From: Ryuthela nishihirai
Taxonomy: Eukaryota > Arthropoda > Arachnida > Araneae > Heptathelidae
Assembly (NCBI GenBank): GCA_038380435.1
Contig: JAWZYU010000007.1
Coordinates: forward strand, 20,067,001-20,131,000
DNA length: 64,000 bases
Direction of reading: 5' to 3'
In this document: piece after piece, positions 10,221 through 21,892 of the stretch
How the letters are laid out: the number at the start of each line of letters is the position of its first letter
How positions within the stretch are numbered: the stretch's first letter is position 1
Made by a program: the position numbers and the translations under genes
Notes under the pieces: model-generated
What the model saw: the letters and a program-made list of their open reading frames with translations, nothing else
Databases searched by the model: none
Told to the model about the DNA's origin: nothing

Positions 10221-11741
10221 TTTAATGATGTTTTTCGCAGATCAGGGAGTTGTGTATGTTCTAAGATGTAAATAAATAAAAAGCGCTTTGCCGCTACTAA
10301 ACTTATGAAAAAAAAAATCTTCTTTGCTTCAGAGATGCACAAATAAATAACAGAAATAACTTCCATAAAATCCCAACACATAAATTGAACTTTCTTTAAT
10401 AAATAAAAAATCTGATAGATTCTTTAGACAGCATCAACTGCCAAACAAGTTGGTAAATAACACCACATATCCAATTTCAGCAAATCCAAGGACACTACGC
10501 CCTTCTATGAAAGAATGCATTTGGGTGTGGATGTTATTTCATTATATGAAGGATTATACACAACCGGTTGACCTCTACTGGGGAAATAAATAAAGATCGA
10601 CAATAAAAAAAGGCAACACAAAGAAATGGGACGATTTAGAACGCGCGTCTTTCTCCTCCTCGGTATTCCATTTCCCGAGATGCGGAAACGAAAGGCAACT
10701 ATCGAGAGAAAGTGACTCAGAAATAGAGAGAAAAAAGATATCAACTACTTAGCAGAAACACCAGTTTGCTTTCAAAATAACTGTAGCAATGGATCGCTCC
10801 TGTTACGCTCCATAGGACAGAGCAGGAGACTAAACGAATAGTGCTTGGGTAAAAGAATTTTGCCGTAAATTACAGTTATCTCTTGTATGTTCAGACAATT
10901 ACGTTTATATTAGTTAAGAGGGCAATGAAGAGAGAAAGTGAGTATACCAATGAGGAATTTTCTCACCTGTAACAAAATACAGTTATCCTTTACAATTATC
11001 TCAGTTGTGGTTTCTGCGGGATTGAAATTTAAAATGCAAAAGATTTAAAGTAACTTTATTTATATGGAAATGGAATAAAGTTAATATCACATTTTGAGAC
11101 TTTTTTATTTATTTATAATATGGGAGAAGGTAATTTAATTAGAAAAAAGCCCCCACTTTATTTAACCGTACAACACATCGAGAGAATTTATATTTATTAA
11201 CACAGATAACTCCCTTTTAACGCCGTCTCTTTAACGTGGATTCGCTGTAACGAGGTTTCTTTTCCTTTTTTTTTAAAGTAAAACGTCTTTAAAAAAATTG
11301 TGTGCGTAGATAAATACGCGTAGATTTTTGGAGTATCGGTCCGCCAAGATGTTTTGACATCAGTAAAATGCAGAATCTTACAATAATGAATTATCATTTC
11401 ATATGAATCCGTCGGCTTCGATACAAAAATTTCCCTCCAAAATATATGAGGTCGTAGAGGAAGTGATTCAGTTAAGCGTGGAATCCTTCCTTCTAGATAT
11501 CTCGTTTCCTGCGATTCCGTTGGTGGATATCGTTGCTCGAAATGAGAACCACAAAAACTAAGTAATGTAATTAAGTGCTTGCATGATTAGCAACACTAAT
11601 TGCATGTGCCTTTTTTTATACATCAGAAGAGAATAAAGATCTGCTGCAAACAAAACCATTACTCCAAGAGTGAAAGCAAACGTACCTTTATGTAATTTAG
11701 GTAATTTTATAATAAAAACTGTGAATTACAATTACTTCTGT
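10221..11741. other. 1.5 kb without a recognisable gene
   Basis: AT-rich sequence with poly(A) and poly(T) tracts and only short random ORFs. No splice-site-bounded conserved coding block or recurrent repeat is visible. Confidence 0.5.
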
Positions 11742-12350
11742 GGGGGGATGGCTCAGTCAGTAGCGCGCTAAGCTCATAATCTGCAGTTCCAGGTTCGAGT
11801 TCCATATGGGCAAGGGTTGAGGTTTATCTCCGCAAAAATTCCCATTCTGCCCTCGGTCAATAGGGAACATCAATGGGGTTGGAACGGCCGGCATCTGTCG
11901 GGTGTTTTTTCTCTGAGCGGCACCTTTTTGCACACCATGGGCTAAATGGCCAGGTCACAAGGACCCCGAAGGCTCAGAGAAGGTTGGGGGAGGGGACCCC
12001 CTGGAATAGCTGTTGGGAGATAGATGGTAGTCTCCCGTCAAGACATCTATCGGATGGGACATTAAGCCTTTAACGTGCTTAGCCCGTTAAAGAACACGCT
12101 GGATGAGTTTATGAGCCAGAGATAGCCTCCCGACAAGGAGGGAGGCTACGTCTGACTCCTAACAGCTGTCCAATGGGTCCCCAATCTTTTCTAAGCTCTC
12201 TTACCCAACACATAGGCATAGGGAAGTCTCCCGTCAAAGCTATAGAGCTCTGTTAAGCGAAGAGGGTATGGCGCTCTCTCTCTCCTGCCCACAGAGACAC
12301 GATTTAACGTCCTCATCGATATCTACCTTCACACCGGGCAGGACAGCCGT
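11742..12350. repeat. Composite of SINE family A pieces in both orientations
   Basis: A plus-strand head and early body (11742-11902) joins an inverted tail-to-body piece (11904-12055, from CTCTGAGCGGCACC). Further rearranged fragments, such as AAAGAACACGCTGGATG at about 12090, continue to about 12350. It looks like one SINE inserted or recombined into another and then decayed. Confidence 0.75.
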
Positions 12351-13589
12351 TAAACCAAAGGGAGGAAACTAAATATGGATAAAGATTTTAAGGAATTTTT
12401 TTGCCTAAAATATAACTGAAAGCTATTTATTGTTTAATTATATGAACAATTTATTTATTTCGACATATTGCATTATTTACGAATATTTTAAAATTGATTA
12501 TCAGATAGTTTTTAAAAATGAATAACTACCAACTGAATTTTAAAAACAAAAATTTTATAAAATAATATATATATATATAAGCATTACAGCAAAGAAGGTC
12601 TAAGAAGAAGAAAGCTAGCTTCGCGCAAGCGTATGTGGCGCCGTTCTACGGAATTTTACCGAAGCTGAACGTAGCAAATTAATGTACATGCACAAAAACA
12701 ACTGTAAGGGGGCGATCTGCGCATGCGCAGTGAAATCATTTTTAGTCCACTGCAGCTATGGTTTGTCTTACTCTTGGTCTATTTATTGCGATTTAATCAG
12801 TATTTCAACCTGTCTCCCTTTGAGTCATTTTGCAGAATTTCTAAAATTAATATATAAATTAATACATTTAATCATCTTGCGAACATGTAAGTCAATGTAT
12901 GTTGCAGTTTTGTGTTCCCTGGAGCATATCGATGTATATAGGTGTCTGCAGTTTGTTCTAATAATAAATTTTTTTGTGATTGATACGAGAAGTGCCTGCT
13001 GCCATCTATTGACAGTTTATACAAGTAAGAAAGTCAATATGAGTTTTATTGAAAATATCTAAAATTCTATAAAATATAAGTAAACAAAACATGTTGTCTC
13101 ACATTGACCCATAAATTTCAATTTATTATAATATATTAAATACTGTAGAATGTTCAAAATATTAAAATTTTTTTGTTGAGCACAGCTACTACCAGTTTTA
13201 CAAAATGGGATTTTATTAAAGAAAATAATTTTAACTAGTCCTTGTGAAAAGATATTATGATGGTAAAATTTAAGAAATGATTTGAACAGAGTCAAAGTGA
13301 ATGTAAAATTAGTCACGTGGTGCAAGTCATTGAAAACCTTGCTGGGCGGTGGAAAAATAACGCAAGGAACTGGCTCCTCTCCCTGGCTAGGTGGCTTCAC
13401 TGCAATGCACGAATTTGCCATGTTTAGAGGGCGCTGCAATCGAAAAGTTTACATTAAGCCTATGGATTTAAGCCCTCTCTTCTCCCTTAGACACTCCTTG
13501 ATTACAGTATGTTTTGATTTATGATGGCTTGATTTACACGATTTGAATATCAGTCTGTTTGAGAATTTCTTTACTAATTTCCTTAGTTT
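12351..13589. other. AT-rich stretch without a recognised gene
   Basis: It contains a short TA microsatellite near 12566-12580. Two 126-codon ORFs (12682-13062 plus, 13059-13439 minus) show no family motif, hydrophobic pattern or internal repeat, and I treat them as chance. Confidence 0.5.
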
Positions 13590-13602
13590 CCCTAAAAAAT
13601 TG

Positions 13603-13983
13603 GGGCGGGGGTGGCTCAGTCGGTAGCGCGCCAGGCTCGTAATCTATAGTTCTCAGGTTCGAGTCCCAGCTGGGTCAGCGTTGAGATTTATCTCCGCAAA
13701 ATTCCCCACCCTGCCCACGTTCAGTAGGGGACATGATGGGCTTGGAAAGGCCGCCGTCCGTCGGATGGGACGTTAAGCCGTGGCCCCGTGTGTGGGAGTG
13801 CCTTACCATGTGCACGTTGAAGAACACGCTGGATGGCCTTGACGGGAAGCTACCATCTGTCTCCTAACAGCTGTTCCAGTGGGTCCCCTCCCCCAACCTT
13901 CTCTGAGCCTTTGGGGTCCATGTGACCTGACCATTTAGCCCATGGTGTGCAAAAAAGTGCCGCTCAGAGGTAAAACAACCCAA
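13603..13983 (+). repeat. SINE family A reference copy with 13-bp target duplication
   Basis: CCCTAAAAAATTG occurs at 13590-13602 and again at 13984-13996, delimiting a 381-bp unit. Layout: a tRNA-like head of about 70 bp (A box TGGCTCAGTCGG, B box GGTTCGAGTCC), a roughly 280-bp body of unknown origin, and a tail ending CAGAGGTAAAACAACCCAA. There is no poly(A) tail. RNA polymerase III would transcribe such a unit from the A and B boxes, and it would need a LINE's machinery to move. Confidence 0.95.
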
Positions 13984-14080
13984 CCCTAAAAAATTGTGGA
14001 AAATTCTATTCCAGAAAAAGTAACTGCGCAGCGCCACCAAAAAAGTAACTGTTTAGCGCCGACTGTGCGGGTGGACTCGC

Positions 14081-14130
14081 TTCGAAGGTTCTAGAGTCTA
14101 GAACGTAAACAAAGGCCTCGGTATAAATAG
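14081..14130 (+). promoter_or_regulatory. Core promoter with heat-shock-element-like motif and TATA box
   Basis: TATAAATAG lies at 14122-14130. Just upstream, 14081-14103 holds alternating TTC and GAA blocks (TTCGAAGGTTCTAGA, then TAGAA), which resembles the nGAAnnTTCn pattern bound by heat-shock factor. Spacing to the TATA box is similar to that in insect heat-shock promoters. Heat responsiveness is inference. Confidence 0.5.
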
Positions 14131-14203
14131 TCGCGAACCGAGCATTGTGTCTCAGATTAAAGACGGTACTACATTGCTTTCGGTAGTGGCTCTTCACTTA
14201 ATG

Positions 14204-14322
14204 GTGAGTTTTATTTTAAAACTCGGTTTGTGAATTTCAACCCTCTACTGCGTTTATAATTATTATCTGTGCTACATTATCGAGTTTTATTCTGTACTTT
14301 TGCCTGTAACATTGTGCCTTAG
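14204..14322 (+). other. Possible small 5'-UTR intron
   Basis: A strong donor (ATG then GTGAGT at 14204) and an acceptor preceded by pyrimidines (TTGTGCCTTAG ending at 14322) would define a 119-bp intron between a non-coding first exon and the exon carrying the ORF at 14363. It is unproven without RNA data. Confidence 0.4.
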
Positions 14323-14362
14323 AATTTTTAATAAATTTGTTCTTTTAAATAAAATTGGAATC

Positions 14363-14593
14363 ATGTCTGGTCGCCGAAGTGCAACAGTCGGTGAAAATGT
14401 TGCTAAAAGACCACGCAAGTCTGCTGTGCAATCACGTCGTTCTGTTTGTTGGGAGCTACAGAGCGCCCTCTCCACTGTAACAACAATCATGAAGAATGCT
14501 GATAAAATTGAAACGACAATGGATCCAAAGACGGCAGAAGATGATCCAATCTATCCTCACGATCCACAACCAGGACCTTCCTCTCGTCAATAA
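14363..14593 (+). CDS. Small basic/acidic 76-residue hypothetical protein
   Basis: I do not recognise this protein. The ORF starts at ATGTCTGG (14363); an in-frame ATG at 14300 would fall inside the predicted intron, so I prefer 14363. The N-terminal third is basic, with a nuclear-localisation-like run (KRPRKSAVQSRR). The C-terminal third is acidic then proline-rich (EDDPIYPHDPQPGPSSRQ). No membrane segment or signal peptide is seen. A TATA box and heat-shock-like motif lie about 235-280 bp upstream, with a plausible intron between. AATAAA signals at 14612 and 14622 follow the stop. SINE A and SINE B copies flank the unit closely. Alternatives are an LTR or another element's promoter with a chance ORF, or a decayed retrocopy. 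Base composition is richer in GC than the surroundings. Confidence 0.4.
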   Translation: MSGRRSATVGENVAKRPRKSAVQSRRSVCWELQSALSTVTTIMKNADKIETTMDPKTAEDDPIYPHDPQPGPSSRQ

Positions 14594-14611
14594 TATCTAC
14601 TGATTTATATT

Positions 14612-14627
14612 AATAAATAAAAATAAA
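14612..14627 (+). terminator. Candidate polyadenylation signals
   Basis: Two AATAAA hexamers (14612-14617 and 14622-14627) lie about 20-30 bp after the stop codon of the small ORF, directly before a SINE B copy. In such AT-rich DNA the motif is common, so the support is positional only. Confidence 0.35.
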
Positions 14628-14630
14628 TAG

Positions 14631-14814
14631 TCCCCTCAAGCAGCTGCTTGCCACAGAGGTCTGACAGGAGCCTGTCAGTTTATATGCCGCAGTAGAAGGT
14701 CTGAGATGATGACAGGACCTCAGCAGAAAAACCACACACACACCAATGCCTTACCCGGGGCTCGAACCCAGGTCCCTCAGATCAGTCGCCAAGCGCGCTA
14801 ACCACTCGGCCACG
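14631..14814 (-). repeat. SINE family B copy
   Basis: Reversed 3' end (CCCTCAAGCAGCTGCTTGCC), body and head (CGCGCTAACCACTCGGCCAC) are well preserved. The reversed B box reads GGGGCTCGAACCC. Confidence 0.9.
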
Positions 14815-17800
14815 TAATTTTAATTCATGTATGTAATGTTTATGTTTAAAATATTAACATTTTTGTATTCTTGTATGAGAGTCTCAATTTTCATACACCT
14901 GTAACGCATCTTATTGCAATGCATAATAATTGGGGTTTCATTTACGTTAATTCGATATACGCCGACATCTCCGGAAATCTAACACCTGCGTAAATCATTG
15001 GCCTAGTGTATTTAGAAATTAATTATTTTGTTATTGCAGTGTCCAAGCCAGATATACTATAGGAGGCTTTCGCAGAGCGGCAGTAGACAGAGATCTCACC
15101 GCAGACTCAGTGGGGACTCGAACCAGGCAAGAGAATAAGAGATTGGCTGAGTTCAATCCTACTCAACTCCTTTTTGGAATAAAGAAAGAGCTATAAAAAT
15201 GTAACATTTATTAGCATATTGTTTAACACTTACCTTAACAGTAATTTGAGCTGTAAGATCGGAGCAGTTAATTTTGCCAGAGAAGTTTATGAACATTAAC
15301 TCTCAGTGAACTGTATAGCAAAATTGCTTGAGTGATTAAAATGCTTAATATGCAAAGTGAATGAATTGACATTCTCCCAAAACCGGGCCGTAAACACACC
15401 AATCACATTACTTACTATCTTCAGAATTACTTATTGTCAGACTAACAATTGGAATTCATATGTGTCTCAGCCGATATAATACGATCTTTCCATCTAAATA
15501 CGGTGGAGGCCTTTTAATTAATTACGTCACTTGTCACGTGACGAGCCCTGACGCCTGTTCTCATTACACGTTTCCGGGGATCTCGGCTAAGGATTAGATT
15601 GACCTATGGTGCCACCTAAGGATTGAGTCACGTGGAGATCATTAAGCCTAAGCTGTAATTTGGCTCCCTTCGTGACAATAGGCAGGCCAACCGTATATCG
15701 GTTGAAAGGAAATGGTCATTCGTTCACGAGCTCCGAATTCTCTTCATTCACACTTGAACTTGCTAACTCTAAACGCCTCCGTATGTACAAAGCGTTCAGC
15801 TCTTTTGCTTCTATTGATGATAGCCGCTTCTTCAGTGGATTAATTTCCTCATTTGTGCAGAGGGACTCTCGCTTTTGTCCGGCGGTTGTAAGCGAGTCAG
15901 GCTTCTGGCAGTGGCATAGCGTGAATGGCAACTGAGGAGACTGTGTACTTGATATTTTGACTATCTGTCGTGGCCCGTCCATTGTGATGGGCAGTCCGGT
16001 AGGAGAAACGATTATTATCTGCAAGGTAGTAGATAGGACGCTGAATTAGTCCCTTGATTGTCTTCACCCTTGTTTCGGGGAAATAACAGGTTCGTGGTTT
16101 ATTACACCCGTACCGACGTATGCCCCAGATTTGCTGCCCCAAGTGATGTACAGAAATATGTTCAAAAATTTATGATTGATCCCTTTGATCGGCAAGCTGT
16201 TTTCGTCAACAAGATCACTGATCACTGGTAGCTTTTCGCGCCAATCTCGGTAAAACCTTGATCGGTTGTGGTTAAAAAGCCCAGGAGGACTGCCGTTGGG
16301 AGATGCTAGAACAGGCACGCTTAGCACCAATTATCATGCCACGTTCAAATTCGCTCAAATGGTTCGTTTTGTCCATTTCTAACTGATGCTCGAAAAGCTG
16401 GTCTGCTTGATTTATACAGCACACCGCTTTCACACGACGTATTACTAATCGGAATGAACCATTTAAGTGACGAGGGAATGGTGTGCCTAGTAAGCTGGCA
16501 TCTCAGTGTAAGTTTAATTAAAATTATATATAGTTACATATATTGTCAGATGATAAAAAAGTCTCTTTTTCAATTTATTTGCTAATGTTACTCTGCATTT
16601 ATTCTTAACATATTGTAATTAATTTTTATAAGAAATTTTGTGCGTGACTTTAAAAGGATGTTTAACAACAAAAATTATAAATGAATTAAGTTAATTACGT
16701 AGGCAACCAGATCACAAACGAACAACAATATCACTGTGATGTTGCTTCTTCGTTTGTCGGTCTATTGGGACCACTTAGGAATGTCCCCTCGGTTCGATCG
16801 CAATACGCAACGGGTGAAAGGGTTTTTCCGTTCAGGAATCAAAGGTTTTATCACGATAGCAGGGACTCAATACTGAGGCTCCTCCCCAATAAATTGGTTC
16901 AACTTCAGCTTTTACTTAAATATAACAATTATTTATTGAACCTTCCAAACATGCTTGATAGACAAGGACATATGCTTAATTACATAGCATTACATCAGCA
17001 CCAGCTTACTATGCCTGTTCAGCTGTATTCACAGAGCCCAATGCCGTTATTACCAGTCGGCATTTCCCAGCTTTAAAATTTTACGTCTTTACACGTTCGT
17101 CCTACGACTGGCTCTGTCCTCCTCCTCGCTGTTGCCAAACTCTTTCTCTTTCTCTCTCCGCCCGACCATCTGGGAAGTCCGCTAGCCTCTGGGTTAGGAG
17201 TCACTTGCCAGCGAACGCTAGCCGTTCCCCGGACACTGCTACTTCAATTAACTTTCTAGATGCCGGGACAGAGGGCCTCCCACGTAGCATATGCCCATTT
17301 TGGTGAAATCCAAAATAACATACAAAACCCGAACAAAAAAATATTTAAAAAGGCCTCTAGCCTGACAATCACTTATACACAAAATTTTCTACTATCAGCA
17401 CGAAGTCAAACCATCAAGAGAAAACTTCACAATTCTTGACTACATTTAAAATAGTTGTATTACAATTCTTACAAACTCTATCCAAAGCATAAAGAAAATT
17501 TTTATACAATATTCATTAAGCGACACAATTACCTTTGTGAATGAAGCTACGTCTTACCAATTCTTTTCAGATGTTGATCACCACAAGTTATATGGTGACT
17601 CTTCTATGAAGAAATTAAAGCCAACCAGTCACTTACTCAACTAACATATTGCCTCTTCGCTTTAATCACGAAGTTTCTTGGGCAATCTTTGCTAAGGTTA
17701 ACACAAAATATATACTTTTAGCTACAACCGACAACTTTCAATTCTCTCTTTTAAATATCGTTCAATATTCAAGTTTTTTTTTCCTGTTTCAATCAACTAA

Positions 17801-17847
17801 TGACGTAATTCTCATGCTGAAGCACAAGCGAACATCAGTGACATACA
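14815..17847. other. 3 kb without a recognised gene or repeat
   Basis: ORFs at 15660-15935, 15716-16330 (minus) and 16765-17076 are open but overlap on opposite strands and show no family motif. A short reversed B-box-like sequence (GGGGACTCGAACCAGG, about 15113-15128) may be an old tRNA-derived fragment. The pyrimidine-rich block at 17110-17250 is GC-richer than its surroundings; I cannot assign it. Confidence 0.45.
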
Positions 17848-17855
17848 GTATAAAT

Positions 17856-18165
17856 CAGGCGTGTCCAACCCACGGTCCGCCGGTCGCATACGGCCCTGGA
17901 CAGCTAGTAATACGACCCACAAAATCGTAAAATTTACGTGTTTACGACATAAGTTTTCAACATGATTATGCGATTTTCAGCGAGTTTTTGATATCCTACT
18001 AGTTTTATGTTGCCCTTTTTTTAAATTTTATATTAAAAATCACAAGAAAGTGAATAAAGTTTTATTATTCATATACATTAACTATATTATATATTTTATA
18101 TGCGGCCCAAAACAATTCATATTCACTCAATGTGACCCAGGAAGTCAAAAGGTTGGACACGCCTG
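17856..18165. mobile_element. hAT-type MITE with perfect 8-bp target duplication
   Basis: Perfect 15-bp terminal inverted repeats CAGGCGTGTCCAACC bound a 310-bp element. The identical 8-bp direct repeat GTATAAAT flanks it at 17848-17855 and 18166-18173. CAG-starting ends and an 8-bp duplication are typical of hAT elements, and the CGGTCCGC and TGCGGCCC stretches recall Charlie-type ends. It has no transposase. The perfect TSD suggests a fairly recent insertion. Confidence 0.95.
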
Positions 18166-18173
18166 GTATAAAT

Positions 18174-18954
18174 TATGGTTTTATTGTAGAACGTTCATTT
18201 ATCTTAACAATATGATATTATATAGGAGACAGTATGTATTCAACCCTTAGTTATAGTTTTTTCAGTTTTTTTCTTTATTCTTATATTTTCTCTTTTTATT
18301 GTCTTTTTTTTTTGGTTTATTGTATGAACAATTCAATAATCTCTATTGCCACGAACACTCACTTTATGTATAAAATATTAATATGTGTATAAATTTCCAG
18401 AAATCTTTATGTTTAATAAAGATTATTGTTTTTACAATCAGAGATCTATATATCACAGATATAATGAAACTGCTTTGTTGCGAAACAAATAAAATCTTTG
18501 CCTTTGAGCATAAATGTGTTCCATGAATTCAAACTCTCAGATTAACAATAAAACGCGACTTTTCTTGTTTTCATAACTAGTCATTGTTTACAATAAAGTA
18601 AGAGAAACCTTTATTTTGATGTCTCATTTTTTGTCTCCCTCCCTTTAATTTTTTACACTGTGATGAATATAAAACTGTGAGAAAATAACTTTTAATCCAA
18701 GTTCAGATTTGCAAGTGTGTACCCACGGCACCAACAATACTTATTCCCTGACACCAGTGCTAGTAAAGGTTATTCGGGATTTATTCTTTTCTCTGCTTCT
18801 GGCCCCCTTCTGGTTGTAATTGTCCTTCTGTGTTGAGAAAGATGCTGGCAAGCCTCCAGATGTCGGGTCCTCCCCCTCTAACACTAACAGCCCCCTCACC
18901 TCCGCATCTTGCTTTGAGTTCCATGCGCTCCGTTAAGCACGTGCTTAAGGTTAC
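18174..18954. other. AT-rich stretch without a gene
   Basis: T-rich and A-rich tracts; no conserved coding block or recurrent repeat. Confidence 0.5.
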
Positions 18955-19239
18955 GGCCACGAAAGAAGCGATTTAGACGATTCAGCGTTCAAACGTTTCA
19001 AAATTTACTGGCATCTTGAAGCAAAACTATTACCACAACGGATATGGCCTCGCAGCAAATATAGCGTGTGATTGCTTCACATGAAGCAAATCAGCTGCAC
19101 TCGCTTCAATTTTTTGTCAGTCCGTTGTTAGCAATGATTGTTTCTTTCAAGAAAGAGTAAAGCTTTAAAACGCTTATAATGGTAAATAGTTGAAAACGCT
19201 TCAAACGCTAAATCGTTGAAACAGTTTTTTTGTGTGGCC
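18955..19239. mobile_element. Probable TIR element (MITE), superfamily uncertain
   Basis: The left end GGCCACGAAAGAAGCGATTT and the reverse complement of the right end (GGCCACACAAAAAAACTG, then CGATTTAGCGTTTGAAGCG) share GGCCAC and an inner CGATTTAGNCG-like block. Length is about 285 bp with no coding capacity. No clean target duplication is seen. GGCCAC ends occur in several superfamilies. Confidence 0.45.
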
Positions 19240-20062
19240 ATGAACTAAGAGTTCTCGCTCTCGTCTGCAAGTCATTGTCGCTGAAATGAGCACGTCTTCA
19301 TTGATACCGTAAAAAATAAGGAAGAACGACGGAGCAGAAACAGAAAAAACATCGGAAAATAGTTGCTTTTAGAGCTCTCCGTATGATGAACTGCTAAGCG
19401 ATATTTTACAAGAATAATCATTGAGCCAGAATAACATGCTTGTCAAACTGTGTTTTCCGTTACTTCAGTAAAAACGAGAAAGGGGGAAAAAACACGAGGG
19501 AGTTCCTGAAACAAAAAAAATGAGAGGGAAATGATAGTGTATCAATAGATAATAAAACGATAATAAAACCAAATGATGTTTCTTTTACTTCTTCAAGAAG
19601 AAGTTTTCAGTTTGAGAGACGAAGCAGTCACTGATTAATTTTTTATACGTCAATGATTGGACTTGGTTATTTTTTAAGGATCCGGGAAGGAGGAAAAAAC
19701 GAGACGAAGCACTTCACTAACAATCGAGATTTTACTCACAGTAAACCTAAAAAGAGCGAAAAGAAAATGCCACGTTCGCTAATGGAATGAAACAGGTAAT
19801 ACTAGGTTGAAATGTATAATAAAAGTTTTATTATCCGCGCTAATGATGCACAATATTTATGTTGGATAATGAAATGCCTGGCGAATCTAATAAATGCACT
19901 GTATGGAACAGGTATAATTATCATGAAAAAATAAGAAATCAGTTACTGTGCATTCACAATGTAGAAACAAATTTTTAGGTCGTTGTTTCCCCCCCCTCTC
20001 TCCAACAAGCACTGCTCGCAAAGTCAGGACCTACAAAATGCTTTAAAAAAAAAATTCCGGTC
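19240..20062. other. AT-rich stretch without a gene
   Basis: Nothing recognisable; short A-rich and GA-rich tracts. Confidence 0.5.
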
Positions 20063-20273
20063 GTCTTATACGAAATCTCAAACTTTTCTGTCAGCTTTTA
20101 TATCCAAAACTGTTGTCTCTGTATAATTTTATTTTAGCCCCATATTTTATGTCCGACATTAAAAATATATTTGAAGAAACAACAATAATCGTCTGTCAGG
20201 TGGAATATTTTAGCAATTGGGAAACCGTATTCAAGTGTTATTCTCAGACTAGACCTTGCGAAACTAAATTGTC
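20063..20273 (+). repeat. Dispersed repeat E, copy 1, leading into a minisatellite
   Basis: It shares long blocks with 58871-59111: TTTTATGTCCGACA, GGTGGAATATTTTAG, AATTGGGAAA and TATTCAAGT appear in the same order. Here it runs straight into the AAACTAAATT array; at 58.9 kb only a single such unit follows. Confidence 0.8.
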
Positions 20274-21625
20274 GGAGTCGCCCTCCAAATGAAACTAAAT
20301 TAAACTATCGAAACTTCCCTAAACACTGAATTCTCGGGCCCCCTCAAAAACAAAATTCTCGACCCTCCCTCGAAACTAAATTGTCACCCTCCCCCCGTTG
20401 AAGCTAAATTCTCTTCTCGAACCTTTCCGAAAGTAAATTCTCAGGCTCACTGAAAACCAAATTGTCGGAGACCCCCCCCCCCCTTCTAAATGAAATTAAA
20501 TCAAATTCTCGAACCTTCCCGAAACTAAATTTTCGGATCCCCTCAAAACTAAATTCCCCCTCTCCGAAACTAAATTGTCGGAGGCCTCCCCCGCCATTGA
20601 AACGAAATTAAATTCTTGAACCTTTCCAAAACTAAATTTCAAGTCCCACTCTATACTAAATTGTCGCAGCCCCCCCCCCCTTCCAAATGAAACTAAATTA
20701 AATAATTCTCGATCGAAATTAAATTCTCGGATCTCCTGAAAACTAAATTCCCCCTCTCCCTTCCAAATGAAACTAAATTAAATTCTCGGATCCCCTCAAA
20801 ACTAAATCACCCCCTCCCCCGAAACCAAATTGTCGGAGGCCTCCCCCGGCCATTGAAACTAAATTGAATTCTCGAACTTTTCCAAAACTAAATTTCAACA
20901 CCCACTCAATACTAAATTGTCGCAGCTCCCCCCTCTTCCAAATGAACCTAAATTAAATAATTATCGATCCGAAATTAAATTCTCGGATCTCCTCAATACT
21001 ATATTCCCCCTCCCCATTCCAAATGAAACTAAATTATGTTCTCGGATCCCCTCAAAACTAAATCCCCCCCCCCCCCAAAAAAAAAACCTAAATTGTCGGA
21101 GGCCTCCCTCTGCCATTGAAACTAAATTCAATTCTTGAACTTTTCCAAAACTAAATTCCAAGACCCATTCAATAATAAATTGTCGCAGGCTCCCTCTCCC
21201 TCTCTCTTCCAAATGAACTTAAATTAAATAATTCTCCATCCGAAATTCAATTCGACAAAAAGGGGGGGAGTCTCCTCAAAATTAAATTTCCCTTCCCCCT
21301 TCCAAATGAAACCAAACCAAATGAAAGGAAACCCCTTCCAAATTAAATTCTTGAACCTTCCCGAAATTAAATTATCAGATCCTCTCAAAACTAATTCCCC
21401 CCCCCCCCCGAAACTAAATTGTCGGAGGCCTCAGCCCGCCATTGAAACTAAATTAAATTCTCGAACCTTTCCAAAACTAAATTCTCAGCCCACTCAAAAC
21501 TAAATTGTCGGAGTCCCCCCCACCTCCTTCCAAATGGAACTAAATTAAATTCTCGAACCTTCCCGAAACTAAATTCTCAAACCCTCTCAAAACTAAATTT
21601 TCTCCCCCCTTCCTTCCAAAAATAA
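20255..21625 (+). repeat. Degenerate minisatellite built on AAACTAAATT with higher-order structure
   Basis: Dozens of short units (core AAACTAAATT followed by TCTCGAACC, GTCGGAG or C-rich runs) fill the interval. The marker GTCGGAGGCCTC recurs at 20577, 20832, 21095 and 21421, spacings of 255, 263 and 326 bp. Blocks of units have therefore been duplicated together. Long poly(C) runs interrupt it. ORFs here are products of the repeat. Confidence 0.93.
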
Positions 21626-21636
21626 ATCTTGGATAT

Positions 21637-21852
21637 GTTGCTGCCCCTCCCATCTCAATGCAGGTACGGTTGATAATTGGACCTTGGAGGTGCAGATTAC
21701 CAACGTAGTTGGTGCGCATACTGTCTGAGCCAACCTTCTACAAATTAGTATGGATAGTAAAAATAGTCCCGTCCATCTCAAAGCAGGCAAGCTGAGACTC
21801 GAACTTGGGAAGTGTAGATTACGAACCTTGAGCGCTACCGACTGAACCAAAC
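21637..21852 (-). repeat. Two SINE family A head fragments
   Basis: Diverged reversed tRNA-like heads end near 21732 (ACTGTCTGAGCC) and 21852 (CGCTACCGACTGAACC). The second has a reversed B box GAGACTCGAACTTGGG. Body and tail are absent. Confidence 0.65.
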
Positions 21853-21892
21853 CCTTAAAAGTTAGAATGATTGTAAGAATACGCCTTTCAAT

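Noticed and set aside
12682..13439. Two 126-codon ORFs, plus and minus
   Set aside because: No motif, no repeat, no splice context, and AT-driven residue composition (Ile, Leu, Phe, Tyr, Lys).
16765..17076. 103-codon ORF, MGPLRNVPS start
   Set aside because: No recognisable domain, no promoter or splice signals that I trust, and the region has overlapping opposite-strand ORFs; left as unassigned.
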